Notes under the pieces: model-generated
The model's database searches: none
What the model was told of the DNA's origin: nothing
What the model saw: the letters and a program-made list of their open reading frames with translations, nothing else
Shown here: positions 39,790-48,385 of the stretch, one piece after another
How positions within the stretch are numbered: position 1 is the stretch's first letter
Layout of the letters: every line of letters starts with the position of its first letter
Translations under genes and position numbers: made by a program
Assembly: GCA_038243995.1 (NCBI GenBank)
Contig: JBBRTV010000001.1
Span: 1 to 64,000, forward strand
DNA length: 64,000 bases
DNA from: Scleromatobacter sp038243995
GTDB taxonomy: Bacteria > Pseudomonadota > Gammaproteobacteria > Burkholderiales > Burkholderiaceae_C
Reading direction: 5' to 3'

Positions 39790-41031
39790 TCAGTGCCCGG
39801 GATCGAGAAGACGCAGCACCAGCTCCCGGACGCTGCGGATCTGGTCGCCGAAGGGCAGGGCGCCGCGGCCCCGGAAGAACAGGCCGCGCTGGACGTCGCC
39901 GCGCAGGGCGGCGGCGAGCTGGTGATCGATGCAGAACTGACCCCAATCGCCTTTGCCGTCGCGCAGCCCGCATTGCGCGAGGCAGTCGAAGACCTCGGTG
40001 CAGCGCGGTTTCACGTGCGCGACTGCCTGCAGGCGCGGCAGGGCCTTCAGGTAGGCGGCGAGCCACGGGGTGAGCACGGCGCGCGCCGGCAGGCCCGCGA
40101 CGCTCGTGAACTCGACCATGTCGTCGTCCGTGGCCTGCGCGAGCACGCGCTTGAACGCGGGGTGCGCGTCGGCCTCGTGCGTGACGGCGAAGGGCGTGCC
40201 GAGCTGCACCGCAGCAGCGCCCAGGTCCTGCAGGCGCCGGATGTCGGCCCAGGTGCGTATGCCGCCCGCCGCGATGACGGGGGTCTTTTCGATCCCGGCG
40301 GCGCGCAGGAGCGCGATCGTCTCCGGCACCGCGCGCTCGAAATCGAAGCGCGGGTCGCGCAGGCCCTCGACATTGGCGGCGCCGAGATGCCCGCCGGCGT
40401 ACCCGGGATGCTCGAGCACGATGGCGTCGGGCATCCGCTTCTTGCGCTCCCACTTGCGAATGACGATCTGGACGCCACGCGAATCGGACAGGATAGGCAC
40501 CAGCGCGACATCTGGATGGTCGGCCGCCAGGTCGGGCAGGTCGAGTGGGAGTCCGGCGCCCACCACGACGGCATCGATCCCGCATTCGATGGCCCGGCGA
40601 ACGTACGGGGCGTACTGGCTCACGGCCCGCATCACGTTCACGGCCAGCATGCCGCGACCGCCAGCGAGCGCGCGCGCCGCCCGGATCTCGCGCGCGAGCG
40701 CCTCGAGGTTCGCGGCCTCGATGGCCGCCTTCGCCTGCGCGCCGAAGCCGATTCCGCGCGTGCGCTCCATCAGGTCGGGGTGCAGCCGGCGCAAGTCGAT
40801 GGCACTGAGGGTGCCGATGGCGCCTTCGGAGGCGACGCACCCCGCGAGGCGGTGCGCCGACACCCCGATGCCCATGCCGCCCTGAACCAGGGGCAGCAGG
40901 CTGGTCGACCCGATCGCGAGGCGCTGCAACCCGCTGCGCTCCATCGCGGATTCGAGATCGGCGTGAATGCGACCCGGGAGGCGCGGAGGAGCCGCGGAGG
41001 ATTGCCGTTCGATCGCGATAGAAGATTCCAT
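39790..41031 (-). CDS. Nitronate monooxygenase-like FMN enzyme
   Basis: A 413-aa TIM-barrel flavoprotein of the nitronate monooxygenase/2-nitropropane dioxygenase family, which oxidises alkyl nitronates. LVQGGMGIGVSAHRLAGCVA is the N-terminal FMN block and PVIAAGGIRTWADIRRLQDLGAAAVQLGTPF (about residues 255-285) the phosphate-binding region. The C-terminus has a cysteine-bearing extension (CTEVFDCLAQCGL), and homologues with it are common beside nir/nor genes as far as I recall. The substrate in this context is not known. ATG 41031 is chosen; an AAGG lies upstream. Confidence 0.85.
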   Translation of the reverse strand: MESSIAIERQSSAAPPRLPGRIHADLESAMERSGLQRLAIGSTSLLPLVQGGMGIGVSAHRLAGCVASEGAIGTLSAIDLRRLHPDLMERTRGIGFGAQAKAAIEAANLEALAREIRAARALAGGRGMLAVNVMRAVSQYAPYVRRAIECGIDAVVVGAGLPLDLPDLAADHPDVALVPILSDSRGVQIVIRKWERKKRMPDAIVLEHPGYAGGHLGAANVEGLRDPRFDFERAVPETIALLRAAGIEKTPVIAAGGIRTWADIRRLQDLGAAAVQLGTPFAVTHEADAHPAFKRVLAQATDDDMVEFTSVAGLPARAVLTPWLAAYLKALPRLQAVAHVKPRCTEVFDCLAQCGLRDGKGDWGQFCIDHQLAAALRGDVQRGLFFRGRGALPFGDQIRSVRELVLRLLDPGH

Positions 41032-41239
41032 GGCGATGCACCTTAACGACAACGATTCGCGCCGACCTTGACGCAGGACAAGAGTGCCGGTGTGCACTCC
41101 GGTGCAGCCGCGTGCAGCCGCGAACGATGCCGACCTGCGTGGCCGGCCCCGACGACCTGCCGCCGGCGCGCGCGCGGAGTGCCCGGGCGGGCCGATTCCG
41201 GTCATCGTGCACGCGGCCCGACCGGGTTTCCTTGTCTTT

Positions 41240-41279
41240 TTGACGCATATCAACGTGGCGTAGGGGGAGCCGGCATAAG
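41240..41279 (+). promoter_or_regulatory. FNR/Dnr-type promoter of nirK
   Basis: TTGACGCATATCAA (41240-41253) matches the FNR/Dnr consensus in nine of ten specified bases. CATAAG (41274-41279) is a plausible -10, placing the box centre at about -40. The start would be near 41286, leaving a leader of about 37 nt. Confidence 0.65.
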
Positions 41280-41287
41280 GTTCGCCA

Positions 41288-41308
41288 TCGATGGATCTTT
41301 TCCATCGA
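41288..41308 (+). repeat. Hairpin in the nirK leader
   Basis: TCGATGGA (41288-41295) pairs perfectly with TCCATCGA (41301-41308) around a 5-nt loop. It sits immediately upstream of the TGGAGAA ribosome-binding site and almost at the predicted 5' end, so it may stabilise the mRNA or tune translation. Confidence 0.5.
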
Positions 41309-41322
41309 ATTGGAGAATCCAG

Positions 41323-42813
41323 ATGAGCTTTCACGAATCGGCGGCGCTGTTGCGCCGCGTGCGCGCGGCGGTGGGGATGGCCGCCTTGATGTCGGTCTCG
41401 GCGATCGCCGCCGCGGCGGCCGTGGCAGGCGATTTCGGGCCGCCGCGTGGCGCACCGATCCATGCCGTGCTGACCAGCCCGCCGAACGTCCCGCCGGCCA
41501 CCAACCGGAACTACCCTGCCAAGGTCATCGTCGAACTCGAGGTGATCGAGAAGGAAATGCCGATCTCCGAGGGCGTGAACTACACGTTCTGGACGTTCGG
41601 CGGCACCACGCCGGGCAGCTTCATCCGCGTGCGCCAGGGCGACACGGTGGAGTTCCACCTGAAGAACAATCCGGCCAACAAGATGCCGCACAACATCGAC
41701 ATGCACGGCGTGACCGGCCCCGGCGGCGGGGCGGCGTCCAGCTTCACGGCCCCCGGCCATGAATCGCAGTTCACGTTCAAGGCCCTCAACGAAGGCATCT
41801 ACGTCTACCACTGCGCCACGGCGCCGGTCGGGATGCATATCGCCAACGGCATGTACGGACTGATGCTGGTAGAACCGCCGCAGGGCCTGCCCAAGGTCGA
41901 CCACGAGTACTACGTGATGCAGGGCGATTTCTACACGACCGGCAAGTACCGCGAGAAGGGCAACCAGCCCTTCGACATGGAGAAGGCGATCGACGAGCGT
42001 CCGACTTACGTGCTCTTCAACGGCGCCGAAGGATCGCTCACCGGCGACAAGGCGCTCAAGGCCAAGGTGAACGATACCGTGCGCCTGTTCGTCGGCAATG
42101 GCGGCCCGAACCTGGTCTCGAGTTTCCACGTGATCGGCGAGATCTTCGACGAAGTGCGCTACGAAGGCGGCAGCAACGTGCAGAAGAACGTTCAGACCAC
42201 GCTGATCCCGGCCGGTGGCGCGATGATCGCGAAATTCAAGACGCAGGTGCCGGGCAGCTACGTGATGGTCGACCACTCGATCTTCCGCGCGTTCAACAAG
42301 GGTGCGCTGGCGATCCTCAAGGTCGACGGTCCGGCGGACAAGACGATCTACTCGGGCAAGGAGCTCGACTCGGTCTATGTCGGAGATCGTGCCGGCGCGA
42401 ACATGAACGCGGTGTCGGTGGCGGCGTCGTCGAAGGCCGCCGGCACGTTGACGGTGCAGGACCAGATCAAGGCGGGCGAGGCCCTGTTCGCGGGCACGTG
42501 CTCGGTCTGCCACCAGAGCAACGGTGCCGGCATTCCCTCGGTGTTCCCGCCGCTCGCGAAGTCCGATTTCCTGGCCTCGGACATCCACCGCACGATCGGC
42601 GTCCCGCTGCACGGGTTGTCGGGCAAGATCGTCGTCAACGGCATCGAGTACGACTCGGTGATGCCGCCGATGAACCAACTGACCGACGACGAGGTTGCCA
42701 ACATCCTGACCTACGTCCTCAACAGCTGGGGCAATCCGGGCGGCAGCGTGTCGAGCGAAGACGTGAAGAAGCGTCGCGCCGAACCCGTGGCAGCCGCCGT
42801 CTCGGCACATTGA
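41323..42813 (+). CDS. nirK: Copper nitrite reductase fused to cytochrome c
   Basis: A 496-aa periplasmic NirK that reduces nitrite to NO. The signal peptide occupies roughly residues 1-36. Cupredoxin domain 1 has type-1 ligands His123, Cys164, His172 and Met177 (MPHNIDMH and YHCATAPVGMHIANGM) and type-2 ligands His128 and His163, with catalytic Asp126. Domain 2 holds the catalytic His in SSFHVIGE and a type-2 His in VDHSIFRAF. A C-terminal class-I cytochrome c domain has CSVCH at 393-397 and Met in SVMPPM. This three-domain form, as in Ralstonia pickettii, carries its own electron donor. It is the first gene of nirK-nirV-sco. Confidence 0.96.
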   Translation: MSFHESAALLRRVRAAVGMAALMSVSAIAAAAAVAGDFGPPRGAPIHAVLTSPPNVPPATNRNYPAKVIVELEVIEKEMPISEGVNYTFWTFGGTTPGSFIRVRQGDTVEFHLKNNPANKMPHNIDMHGVTGPGGGAASSFTAPGHESQFTFKALNEGIYVYHCATAPVGMHIANGMYGLMLVEPPQGLPKVDHEYYVMQGDFYTTGKYREKGNQPFDMEKAIDERPTYVLFNGAEGSLTGDKALKAKVNDTVRLFVGNGGPNLVSSFHVIGEIFDEVRYEGGSNVQKNVQTTLIPAGGAMIAKFKTQVPGSYVMVDHSIFRAFNKGALAILKVDGPADKTIYSGKELDSVYVGDRAGANMNAVSVAASSKAAGTLTVQDQIKAGEALFAGTCSVCHQSNGAGIPSVFPPLAKSDFLASDIHRTIGVPLHGLSGKIVVNGIEYDSVMPPMNQLTDDEVANILTYVLNSWGNPGGSVSSEDVKKRRAEPVAAAVSAH

Positions 42814-42837
42814 GCCTTATCGTCCCGGGCCCATCCG

Positions 42838-43623
42838 ATGCGCACCACCCTGGTCCTCGCACTCGCATTGAGCTGCACTCCCGCGCTCGCGGCCGACTAT
42901 GTCGCGCTGCCGGGGGGCGAGTTCACGAGCGTGTTGCCGCAAGGCGCGGTGCCGGGGGTCGCGTCGTCGGTGAAGATCGCGCCGTTCGCGATGCGGGTCA
43001 CGCCGGTCACCGCCGGCGAATTCCGCGACTTCGTCGTCGCGCACCCGCAATGGCAGCGCGGGCAGGCGCCGCCGGTGTTCGCGGATGCGCGCTACCTCAT
43101 CGACTGGGCCGCACCTGACCGGATCGACCCCGCCGCGGATGCGGCGCGCCGTCCGGTCACGAACGTGAGCTGGTTCGCGGCGCGGGCGTACTGCGAGAGC
43201 GAAGGCGCGCGCCTGCCGACCTGGCTCGAATGGGAATACGCCGCCTCCGCCGACGAGACGCGCACGGATGCGCGCAGCGACCCGGCCTGGCGCCGACGCA
43301 TCCTGGGCTGGTACGAACGACCCGCCACCACCGCGCTACCGCCGGTCGGCGGCCCGCCCGACGTCCATGGCGTGCGGGACCTGCACGGCGTGGTCTGGGA
43401 ATGGGTCGACGACTTCAACGCCCTCTTCATCGCCGGCGACAGCCGCACGCAGGGCGATCCCGACCTGCTCAAGTTCTGCGGCGCCGGCGCCATCAGCATC
43501 GTCGACCGCGACAGCTACGCCGTGCTCATGCGCATCGCCCTGCTCTCGTCGCTGGGCGCGGCAGACACCACCGGCGCGCTCGGCTTCCGCTGCGCGCGCC
43601 CCACCGCAGGCTCCCCGCCATGA
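42838..43623 (+). CDS. nirV: NirV, formylglycine-generating-enzyme-like protein
   Basis: A 261-aa secreted protein (signal MRTTLVLALALSCTPALAAD) of the FGE-sulfatase fold, as in NirV proteins encoded beside nirK. Recognisable features are FAMRVTPVTAGEFRDFV, PVTNVSWFAARAYCESEGARLPTWLEWEYAA (read in two parts, about residues 101-131), and DLHGVVWEWVDDF. NirV's role is unproven; a copper-dependent maturation of NirK or a related protein is often suggested. It starts 24 bp after nirK and overlaps sco by 4 nt. Confidence 0.9.
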   Translation: MRTTLVLALALSCTPALAADYVALPGGEFTSVLPQGAVPGVASSVKIAPFAMRVTPVTAGEFRDFVVAHPQWQRGQAPPVFADARYLIDWAAPDRIDPAADAARRPVTNVSWFAARAYCESEGARLPTWLEWEYAASADETRTDARSDPAWRRRILGWYERPATTALPPVGGPPDVHGVRDLHGVVWEWVDDFNALFIAGDSRTQGDPDLLKFCGAGAISIVDRDSYAVLMRIALLSSLGAADTTGALGFRCARPTAGSPP

Positions 43624-44192
43624 CCCGACACGACCCCTCCCGGCGCAATGCCCTGTTCCTGCTCGCACTGGCCGCCTGCCTTCCGGCGGCGCGCGCGCAG
43701 GCGCTCCCCGGGGATTCCATCTACCGCCTGAACCCGGCGCTGGTCGACCAGGACGGACACCCGTTCCCGCTCGCCTCGACGCGCGGCGGCCCCGTCCTGA
43801 TCAGCATGTTCTACAGCTCGTGCGAGATGGTCTGCCCCGTCCTCTTCGAGACCATCGCGCAGACGGTCAAGACGCTGCCGGCGGCGGGCGCGCAGCGGGT
43901 GAAGATCGTCATGGTCTCGTTCGATCCCGAGCGCGACACGGTGGCCGTCCTCAAGGAGACGGCAGACAAGCACAGCTGCGACAAGCGCTGGTCGCTCGTG
44001 CGCGGGACCGATGCCGACGTGCGCCAGATCGCCGCGGTGCTGGGCGTGCAGTACCGGCGCCTGCCCAGCGGTGAATTCAATCATTCGAGCACGATCTTCC
44101 TGCTCGACGGCGAAGGCCGCATCGTCAAGCGCAGCGGCATGCTCGGCACCGTCGATCCTGCACTCGTCCAGGCATTGCGCGAAACGCACTGA
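43620..44192 (+). CDS. SCO1/SenC-family copper chaperone
   Basis: A 190-aa exported thioredoxin-fold protein. Signal RRNALFLLALAACLPAARAQ; copper ligands Cys68 and Cys72 in SSCEMVCP and His155 in FNHSST, the complete CxxxC...H set. Sco proteins deliver copper to cytochrome oxidase CuA. In this operon the more likely client is NirK or NirV (inference). The ATG at 43620 overlaps the nirV stop (ATGA). Confidence 0.9.
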   Translation: MTRHDPSRRNALFLLALAACLPAARAQALPGDSIYRLNPALVDQDGHPFPLASTRGGPVLISMFYSSCEMVCPVLFETIAQTVKTLPAAGAQRVKIVMVSFDPERDTVAVLKETADKHSCDKRWSLVRGTDADVRQIAAVLGVQYRRLPSGEFNHSSTIFLLDGEGRIVKRSGMLGTVDPALVQALRETH

Positions 44193-44491
44193 GCCGGGGC
44201 GGCCGATCAGCATTGGACGGCGTGGCGACCTGGAGGGTGTGCACGCCCAGGTCGCGCACCACCAGAAGTTGCCCCAGGCCGCCGATGGCGGGGCTCGAAG
44301 CCCGGGCGGCGCTGGCGCTCGAGCGGCACATCCGGGCGACGCCCGACCTGCTGCAGCGGGCGATCCGGGACGGCCTGAAGGTGCTGCCGGACTGGAGAAG
44401 CCTTGCGGCGGCCCCCGCGCGCCTTGGGGGGCGTGCACTCGGGATTCCTTGCGGAGCCGAAGCCGGTCGGCAGTGCGCCGGCCCCCGGGCC
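44193..44491. other. Intergenic region, no gene recognised
   Basis: About 300 bp between convergent sco and the GST gene. Open frames exist on both strands because of the high GC content; one on the plus strand reads LERHIRATPDLLQRAIRDGL but matches nothing I know. No clear terminator was found. Confidence 0.3.
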
Positions 44492-45169
44492 TCAGGGCTG
44501 CGGCGCGCCGGCCTGCCGGCGCGGATCGGCCGCGGCGAAGGCGTCGAGCCGTTCGCAGGCAGCCATGATCCGCAGGACGGTCGGGATGTCGGGGACCTCG
44601 ATCTTGAAGACGCGCATCACCACGATGATGCTGGCCAGGCAGATGTCGGCCAGGGTCGGCGTCTCCCCGTGGCAGAAGGTACCCGTGCCGGGTTCGCCGG
44701 CCAGCCGCTGTTCCAGGGCCTGCAGGCCGGTGGTGAACCAGTGGATCTGCCAGGCGCGCCAGGCGGCGTCGTCGAAGTTGCCCGCGGTGCTCAGGTACTT
44801 CCTCACGCGCGGGGTGACCAGCGGGTGCGTGTCGGCCGCTACCAGCGCGGCCAGCGAACGCACGCGGGCGCGGCCGTGCGCGTCGGCGGGCAGCAGCGCC
44901 GGCGACGGACAGGTCTCGTCCAGGAATTCGAGGATGGACAGCGACTGGGTCAGCGGCGTGTCGGGCTGGCCCGGGCCGTGGTCGACCAGCGCGGGAATCG
45001 CGCCCATCGGGTTGACTTTCAGGAACGGCACGCCGCGCTGCTCGCCGGCGTCGATATCCACGATCCGCTCCTGCGGCCGCACGCCTTTGAGGTTGAGGGC
45101 GACGCGCACGCGGTAGGTCGCGGAGGAGCGCCAGAAAGCGAAGAGCTCGAAGCGGGCGGAATCGGTCAT
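44492..45169 (-). CDS. maiA: Zeta-class GST / maleylacetoacetate isomerase-like
   Basis: A 225-aa glutathione S-transferase fold. The N-terminal domain has the zeta-class motif SSATYRVRVALNLKG (active-site Ser-Ser), NPMGAIPALVDHG and LTQSLSILEFLDE; the C-terminal helical domain has GTFCHGETPTLADICLASII. Maleylacetoacetate isomerase acts in tyrosine and gentisate breakdown, but no other gene of those pathways is nearby, so the substrate is uncertain. An AGGAG site precedes the ATG. Confidence 0.82.
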   Translation of the reverse strand: MTDSARFELFAFWRSSATYRVRVALNLKGVRPQERIVDIDAGEQRGVPFLKVNPMGAIPALVDHGPGQPDTPLTQSLSILEFLDETCPSPALLPADAHGRARVRSLAALVAADTHPLVTPRVRKYLSTAGNFDDAAWRAWQIHWFTTGLQALEQRLAGEPGTGTFCHGETPTLADICLASIIVVMRVFKIEVPDIPTVLRIMAACERLDAFAAADPRRQAGAPQP

Positions 45170-45495
45170 GGGGACTCCTGGTCAGGGGGCCGCGCAAAAG
45201 AGCGGCGGGTTCGATCCCGCGGGACTCGCCCGGGGCGCTACTCGGCGATATCCACGGCGGACGGGGTGGGCGCACGGCATCCGCAATGTAGCGCCTGCCC
45301 GCCGAAATCGGCATGCCGGCGGTAGTCGCCTGTTGCCGGCAGCCTGAGCTCGCGGCGCTCGTGGAGCGCTGCAGGCGTCGCGCGACGCGGGCGGCGCCAC
45401 GGCGGGCGGACGACAATCGCCGCTTGGTTGACGGTTCCTGTGCCCCGCGTCGATGAGAATCCGGTTTCTCGAAGATCACTCGCCAGGATCGCTCC

Positions 45496-45630
45496 ATGCC
45501 CATTCGTCGTGCCGTCGCCGGCGGTTTCCCGCGCTCGACGGCCAATCTGTTCAACGCGGCGTGGCCGCTCGTGTCCGACATCGTGACGCGCTGGTCGGCC
45601 TGGCGCGACGGCGTCCCCCTGGCCCCGTGA
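45496..45630 (+). CDS. Possible 44-aa protein, unknown
   Basis: A short frame starting MPIRRAVAGGFPRSTANLF and ending WRDGVPLAP. AGGA lies about 8 nt before the ATG, and third positions are mostly G or C. No family is recognised. It may be a chance frame, a leader peptide of the ABC operon or a gene remnant. Confidence 0.2.
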   Translation: MPIRRAVAGGFPRSTANLFNAAWPLVSDIVTRWSAWRDGVPLAP

Positions 45631-45648
45631 CGCCCTGTCCTGCATTTG

Positions 45649-45661
45649 GCAAAGGCTTTGC
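45649..45661. promoter_or_regulatory. Palindrome upstream of nucleoside ABC operon
   Basis: GCAAAG-G-CTTTGC is a perfect 13-nt inverted repeat located about 120 bp before the ATPase start. It resembles LacI-family half-sites (GCAAA...TTTGC) but has odd symmetry. No regulator gene lies nearby. Confidence 0.3.
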
Positions 45662-45779
45662 ATGAACGATTTTTCGACTGGCTCACCCGCGCTGACGAGC
45701 GCAAGCTCCGCGGCGCCCGGGTGGCCGCGGTTCGCCGATGCGCAACCCCGCCGGCGTCCTCACTGAGCCCCCCGACCCG

Positions 45780-47309
45780 ATGCTTCGCCTCGAACTCGCC
45801 GACATCAGCAAGCAGTACCCGTCCGTCAAGGCCAACGACCGCGTGAGCCTGCGCGTCAGGCCCGGCCAGATCCACGCGGTGCTCGGCGAGAACGGCGCCG
45901 GCAAGTCCACGCTGATGAAGATCATCTACGGCGCCGTGCGCCCGGACGAAGGCCGCATGCTGTGGGACGGCCAGCCCGTGGAGATCCGCAATCCGCAGGA
46001 GGCGCGCCGCCTGGGCATCGCGATGGTCTTCCAGCATTTCAGCCTGTTCGACACGCTGACCGCCGCGGAGAACGTCTGGCTCGGTCTCGAGCGCTCGATG
46101 TCGCTGGCCGACGCCACGCGCAGGATCGTCGACGTGGCCGGCCTCTACGGCCTGGAGATCGATCCGGCGCGGCCGGTTCACACGCTGTCGGTCGGCGCGC
46201 GCCAGCGCGTCGAGATCGTGCGCGCGCTGCTCGCGCAGCCGCGCCTGCTGATCCTCGACGAGCCCACCTCGGTGCTCACGCCGCAGGCCGTGCAGGCGCT
46301 CTTCGCCACGCTGCGCCAGCTCGCCAGCGAGGGCTGCAGCATCCTGTACATCAGCCACAAGCTGGACGAGATCCGCGCGCTGTGCCATCACTGCACCGTG
46401 CTGCGCGCGGGGCGGGTCACCGGCGAGGTCGACCCGACCCGCGAGAGCAATGCCAGCCTCGCGCGCCTGATGACAGGCACCGAGCCGCCGCCGCTGCGCC
46501 ACGGGACGGCCGCGCCCGGGCCCGTCGCGCTGGAGGTGCGGGCGCTGTCGCTGCCGCGCTCGGGGCCGTACGGGGTCGACCTCGCGGACGTCGCGTTCGC
46601 GGTGCGGCAGGGCGAGATCGTGGGCGTGGCGGGCGTCTCCGGCAACGGACAGCAGGAATTGCTGGCGGCGCTCTCGGGCGAGGACACGCGGTCGCCGCCG
46701 CCGTCCATCCGGCTGTTCGACGCGCCCATCGGCCATCACGCGCCGCGCCGCCGCCGCGACGCGGGCCTGCACTTCGTCCCCGAGGAGCGGCTGGGCCGCG
46801 GCGCCGTGCCGGCGCTGTCCCTCGCGCAGAACACCTTGCTCACGCGCACCGAGGCCGTCGGCCGCGGCGGCTGGGTGCGCACCGGGCAGGCCACCGCGCT
46901 CGCGCAACGCCTGGTCGCGCGCTTCGCCGTGAAGGCCGGCGGGCCGCAGGCGACGGCGGCCAGCCTCTCGGGCGGGAACCTGCAGAAGTTCATCGTCGGC
47001 CGCGAGATCGACGCCGCGCCGCGGGTGCTCGTCGTCGCGCAGCCCACCTGGGGTGTCGACGTCGGCGCGGCCGCGCTGATCCGCGGCGAGCTGCTCGCGC
47101 TGCGCGACGCGGGCTGCGCGGTGCTCGTCGTCAGCGAGGATCTCGACGAGCTGTTCGAGATCTCCGACCGTCTCGTGGTGATCGCGCGCGGCCGCGTCTC
47201 GCCGTCGGTGCCTGCGGCCAGTGTGACGGCGGCGCAGGTGGGCGAGTGGATGAGCGGGCTCTGGCAGGACGGCGCGGCCGCGACCGTCGGCGAGGTCGCG
47301 CCATGCTGA
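45780..47309 (+). CDS. Nucleoside ABC transporter, double ATPase
   Basis: A 509-aa fusion of two ABC domains, as in the BMP-dependent nucleoside (YufO/NupA-like) and sugar (RbsA-like) importers. The first domain has Walker A GENGAGKST, signature LSVGARQRVEI and Walker B LLILDEPTSVLTPQ. The second has a degenerate Walker A (GVSGNGQQEL) and signature LSGGNLQKFIVGRE. ATG 45780 starts the conserved region; an in-frame ATG at 45738 would add 14 residues. It overlaps permease 1 by 7 nt. The four-gene set imports purine-type nucleosides by family resemblance. Confidence 0.9.
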   Translation: MLRLELADISKQYPSVKANDRVSLRVRPGQIHAVLGENGAGKSTLMKIIYGAVRPDEGRMLWDGQPVEIRNPQEARRLGIAMVFQHFSLFDTLTAAENVWLGLERSMSLADATRRIVDVAGLYGLEIDPARPVHTLSVGARQRVEIVRALLAQPRLLILDEPTSVLTPQAVQALFATLRQLASEGCSILYISHKLDEIRALCHHCTVLRAGRVTGEVDPTRESNASLARLMTGTEPPPLRHGTAAPGPVALEVRALSLPRSGPYGVDLADVAFAVRQGEIVGVAGVSGNGQQELLAALSGEDTRSPPPSIRLFDAPIGHHAPRRRRDAGLHFVPEERLGRGAVPALSLAQNTLLTRTEAVGRGGWVRTGQATALAQRLVARFAVKAGGPQATAASLSGGNLQKFIVGREIDAAPRVLVVAQPTWGVDVGAAALIRGELLALRDAGCAVLVVSEDLDELFEISDRLVVIARGRVSPSVPAASVTAAQVGEWMSGLWQDGAAATVGEVAPC

Positions 47310-48385
47310 AGTTCGAGGCGCGTCCCGCGCCGAGCAGGGCCATGTCGGTGTTGTCTCCCGTGCTGGCGCTGGCGCTCACGGTGGTGGCCGGCATCGCGCT
47401 GTTCGTCCTGCTCGGCAAGGATCCGGCGCGCGGGTTGTCGATGTTCTTCGTCGAGCCGTTCCGGGGCGCCTACGCTGTCTCCGAGCTGGCCGTGAAGGCG
47501 ACGCCGCTGCTGCTGATCGGGCTCGGCCTCGCGGTGTGTTTCCGCGCCAATGTCTGGAACATCGGTGCGGAAGGGCAGTTCGTGCTCGGCGCCGTCGCCG
47601 CTTCCGGCGTGGCGCTGCACGCCGGCCCGGATACCGGCCGCTGGATCGTCGTCCCCATCCTCCTCGCGGGCGTGCTGGGCGGCATGGCCTGGGCGGGGAT
47701 CGTCGCGTTGCTGCGCGATCGTGCGAACACGAGCGAGATCCTCGTCAGCCTGATGCTCGTCTACGTGGCCGACATGGTGCTGGGCACGCTCGTCTACGGG
47801 CCGTGGAAAGATCCGGCCGGCTACAACTTCCCGCAGACGATCACCTTCCTCGACGCGACCAAGGTTCCGCGCCTGTTCGCGGGCCTGCGCGTGCACCTGG
47901 GCGCCGTCGCCGCGCTGCTGGCCGTGGCGGCGTTCTGGCTGTTCCAGTTCCGCTCCTACGCCGGCTTCCAGCTCCAGGTCGGCGGGCTCGCGCCTGCCGC
48001 CGCGCGCTACGCCGGCTTCTCGTCGCGCCGCGCGCTGTGGACGGCGCTGCTCGTCTGCGGCGGCATGGCCGGCCTGGCCGGCGCCTTCGAGGTGGCCGGC
48101 CCGCTCGGCCAGCTCACGCCCTACGTGCCGGCGGGCTACGGCTTCGCCGCGATCATCGTGGCCTTCGTCGGCCGGCTCCATCCGGTCGGCATCGCGTTCT
48201 CGTCGGTGCTGATGAGCCTGTTCTACATCGGCGGCGAACTCGCGCAGTCGCGCCTGGGCCTGCCCAAGTCGCTCACCGGCGTGTTCCAGGGCGTGCTGCT
48301 GTTCTCGCTGCTGGCCTGCGACACGCTGATCCTGTACCGCGTCCGCTGGCAGCCGGCGCGAGGGCCCGCCGCGAGGGCCGCCTGA
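47303..48385 (+). CDS. Nucleoside ABC transporter permease 1
   Basis: A 360-aa inner-membrane permease of the branched-chain/ribose (BPD_transp_2) class with about ten helices. The conserved segment LAVCFRANVWNIGAEGQFVL and the EAA-like loop ANTSEILVSLMLVYVAD match BMP-type permease subunits. It heterodimerises with the product of the next gene; the two genes share a TGATG junction. Confidence 0.92.
   Translation: MLKFEARPAPSRAMSVLSPVLALALTVVAGIALFVLLGKDPARGLSMFFVEPFRGAYAVSELAVKATPLLLIGLGLAVCFRANVWNIGAEGQFVLGAVAASGVALHAGPDTGRWIVVPILLAGVLGGMAWAGIVALLRDRANTSEILVSLMLVYVADMVLGTLVYGPWKDPAGYNFPQTITFLDATKVPRLFAGLRVHLGAVAALLAVAAFWLFQFRSYAGFQLQVGGLAPAAARYAGFSSRRALWTALLVCGGMAGLAGAFEVAGPLGQLTPYVPAGYGFAAIIVAFVGRLHPVGIAFSSVLMSLFYIGGELAQSRLGLPKSLTGVFQGVLLFSLLACDTLILYRVRWQPARGPAARAA

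Larger units (their letters stand above)
41032..41322. other. Divergent intergenic region before nirK
   Basis: A 291-bp region between the nitronate monooxygenase-like gene and nirK. The right half holds the FNR-type site and the nirK leader hairpin; the left half (41032-41230) shows no coding frame or clear promoter for the leftward gene. Confidence 0.45.
45170..45779. other. Intergenic region upstream of the ABC transporter
   Basis: A 610-bp interval between divergent GST and transporter genes. It contains a palindrome at 45649-45661 and two short open frames: 45496-45630 (44 aa, with an AGGA site) and 45662-45766 (34 aa). No purine riboswitch could be recognised. The two frames are possible leader peptides or remnants, not confident genes. 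Confidence 0.35.

Noticed and set aside
39790..42810. A 1006-codon minus-strand frame running from the nitronate monooxygenase-like gene through nirK
   Set aside because: Only the part from 41031 downwards has homology; the extension is antisense to nirK.
44213..44491. Possible short gene containing LERHIRATPDLLQRAIRDGL between sco and the GST gene
   Set aside because: No ribosome-binding site, no recognised family, and the frame continues as a shadow of the GST gene.
45170..45779. Purine riboswitch before the nucleoside transporter
   Set aside because: No aptamer-like three-way junction with the conserved loop sequences could be found by eye.
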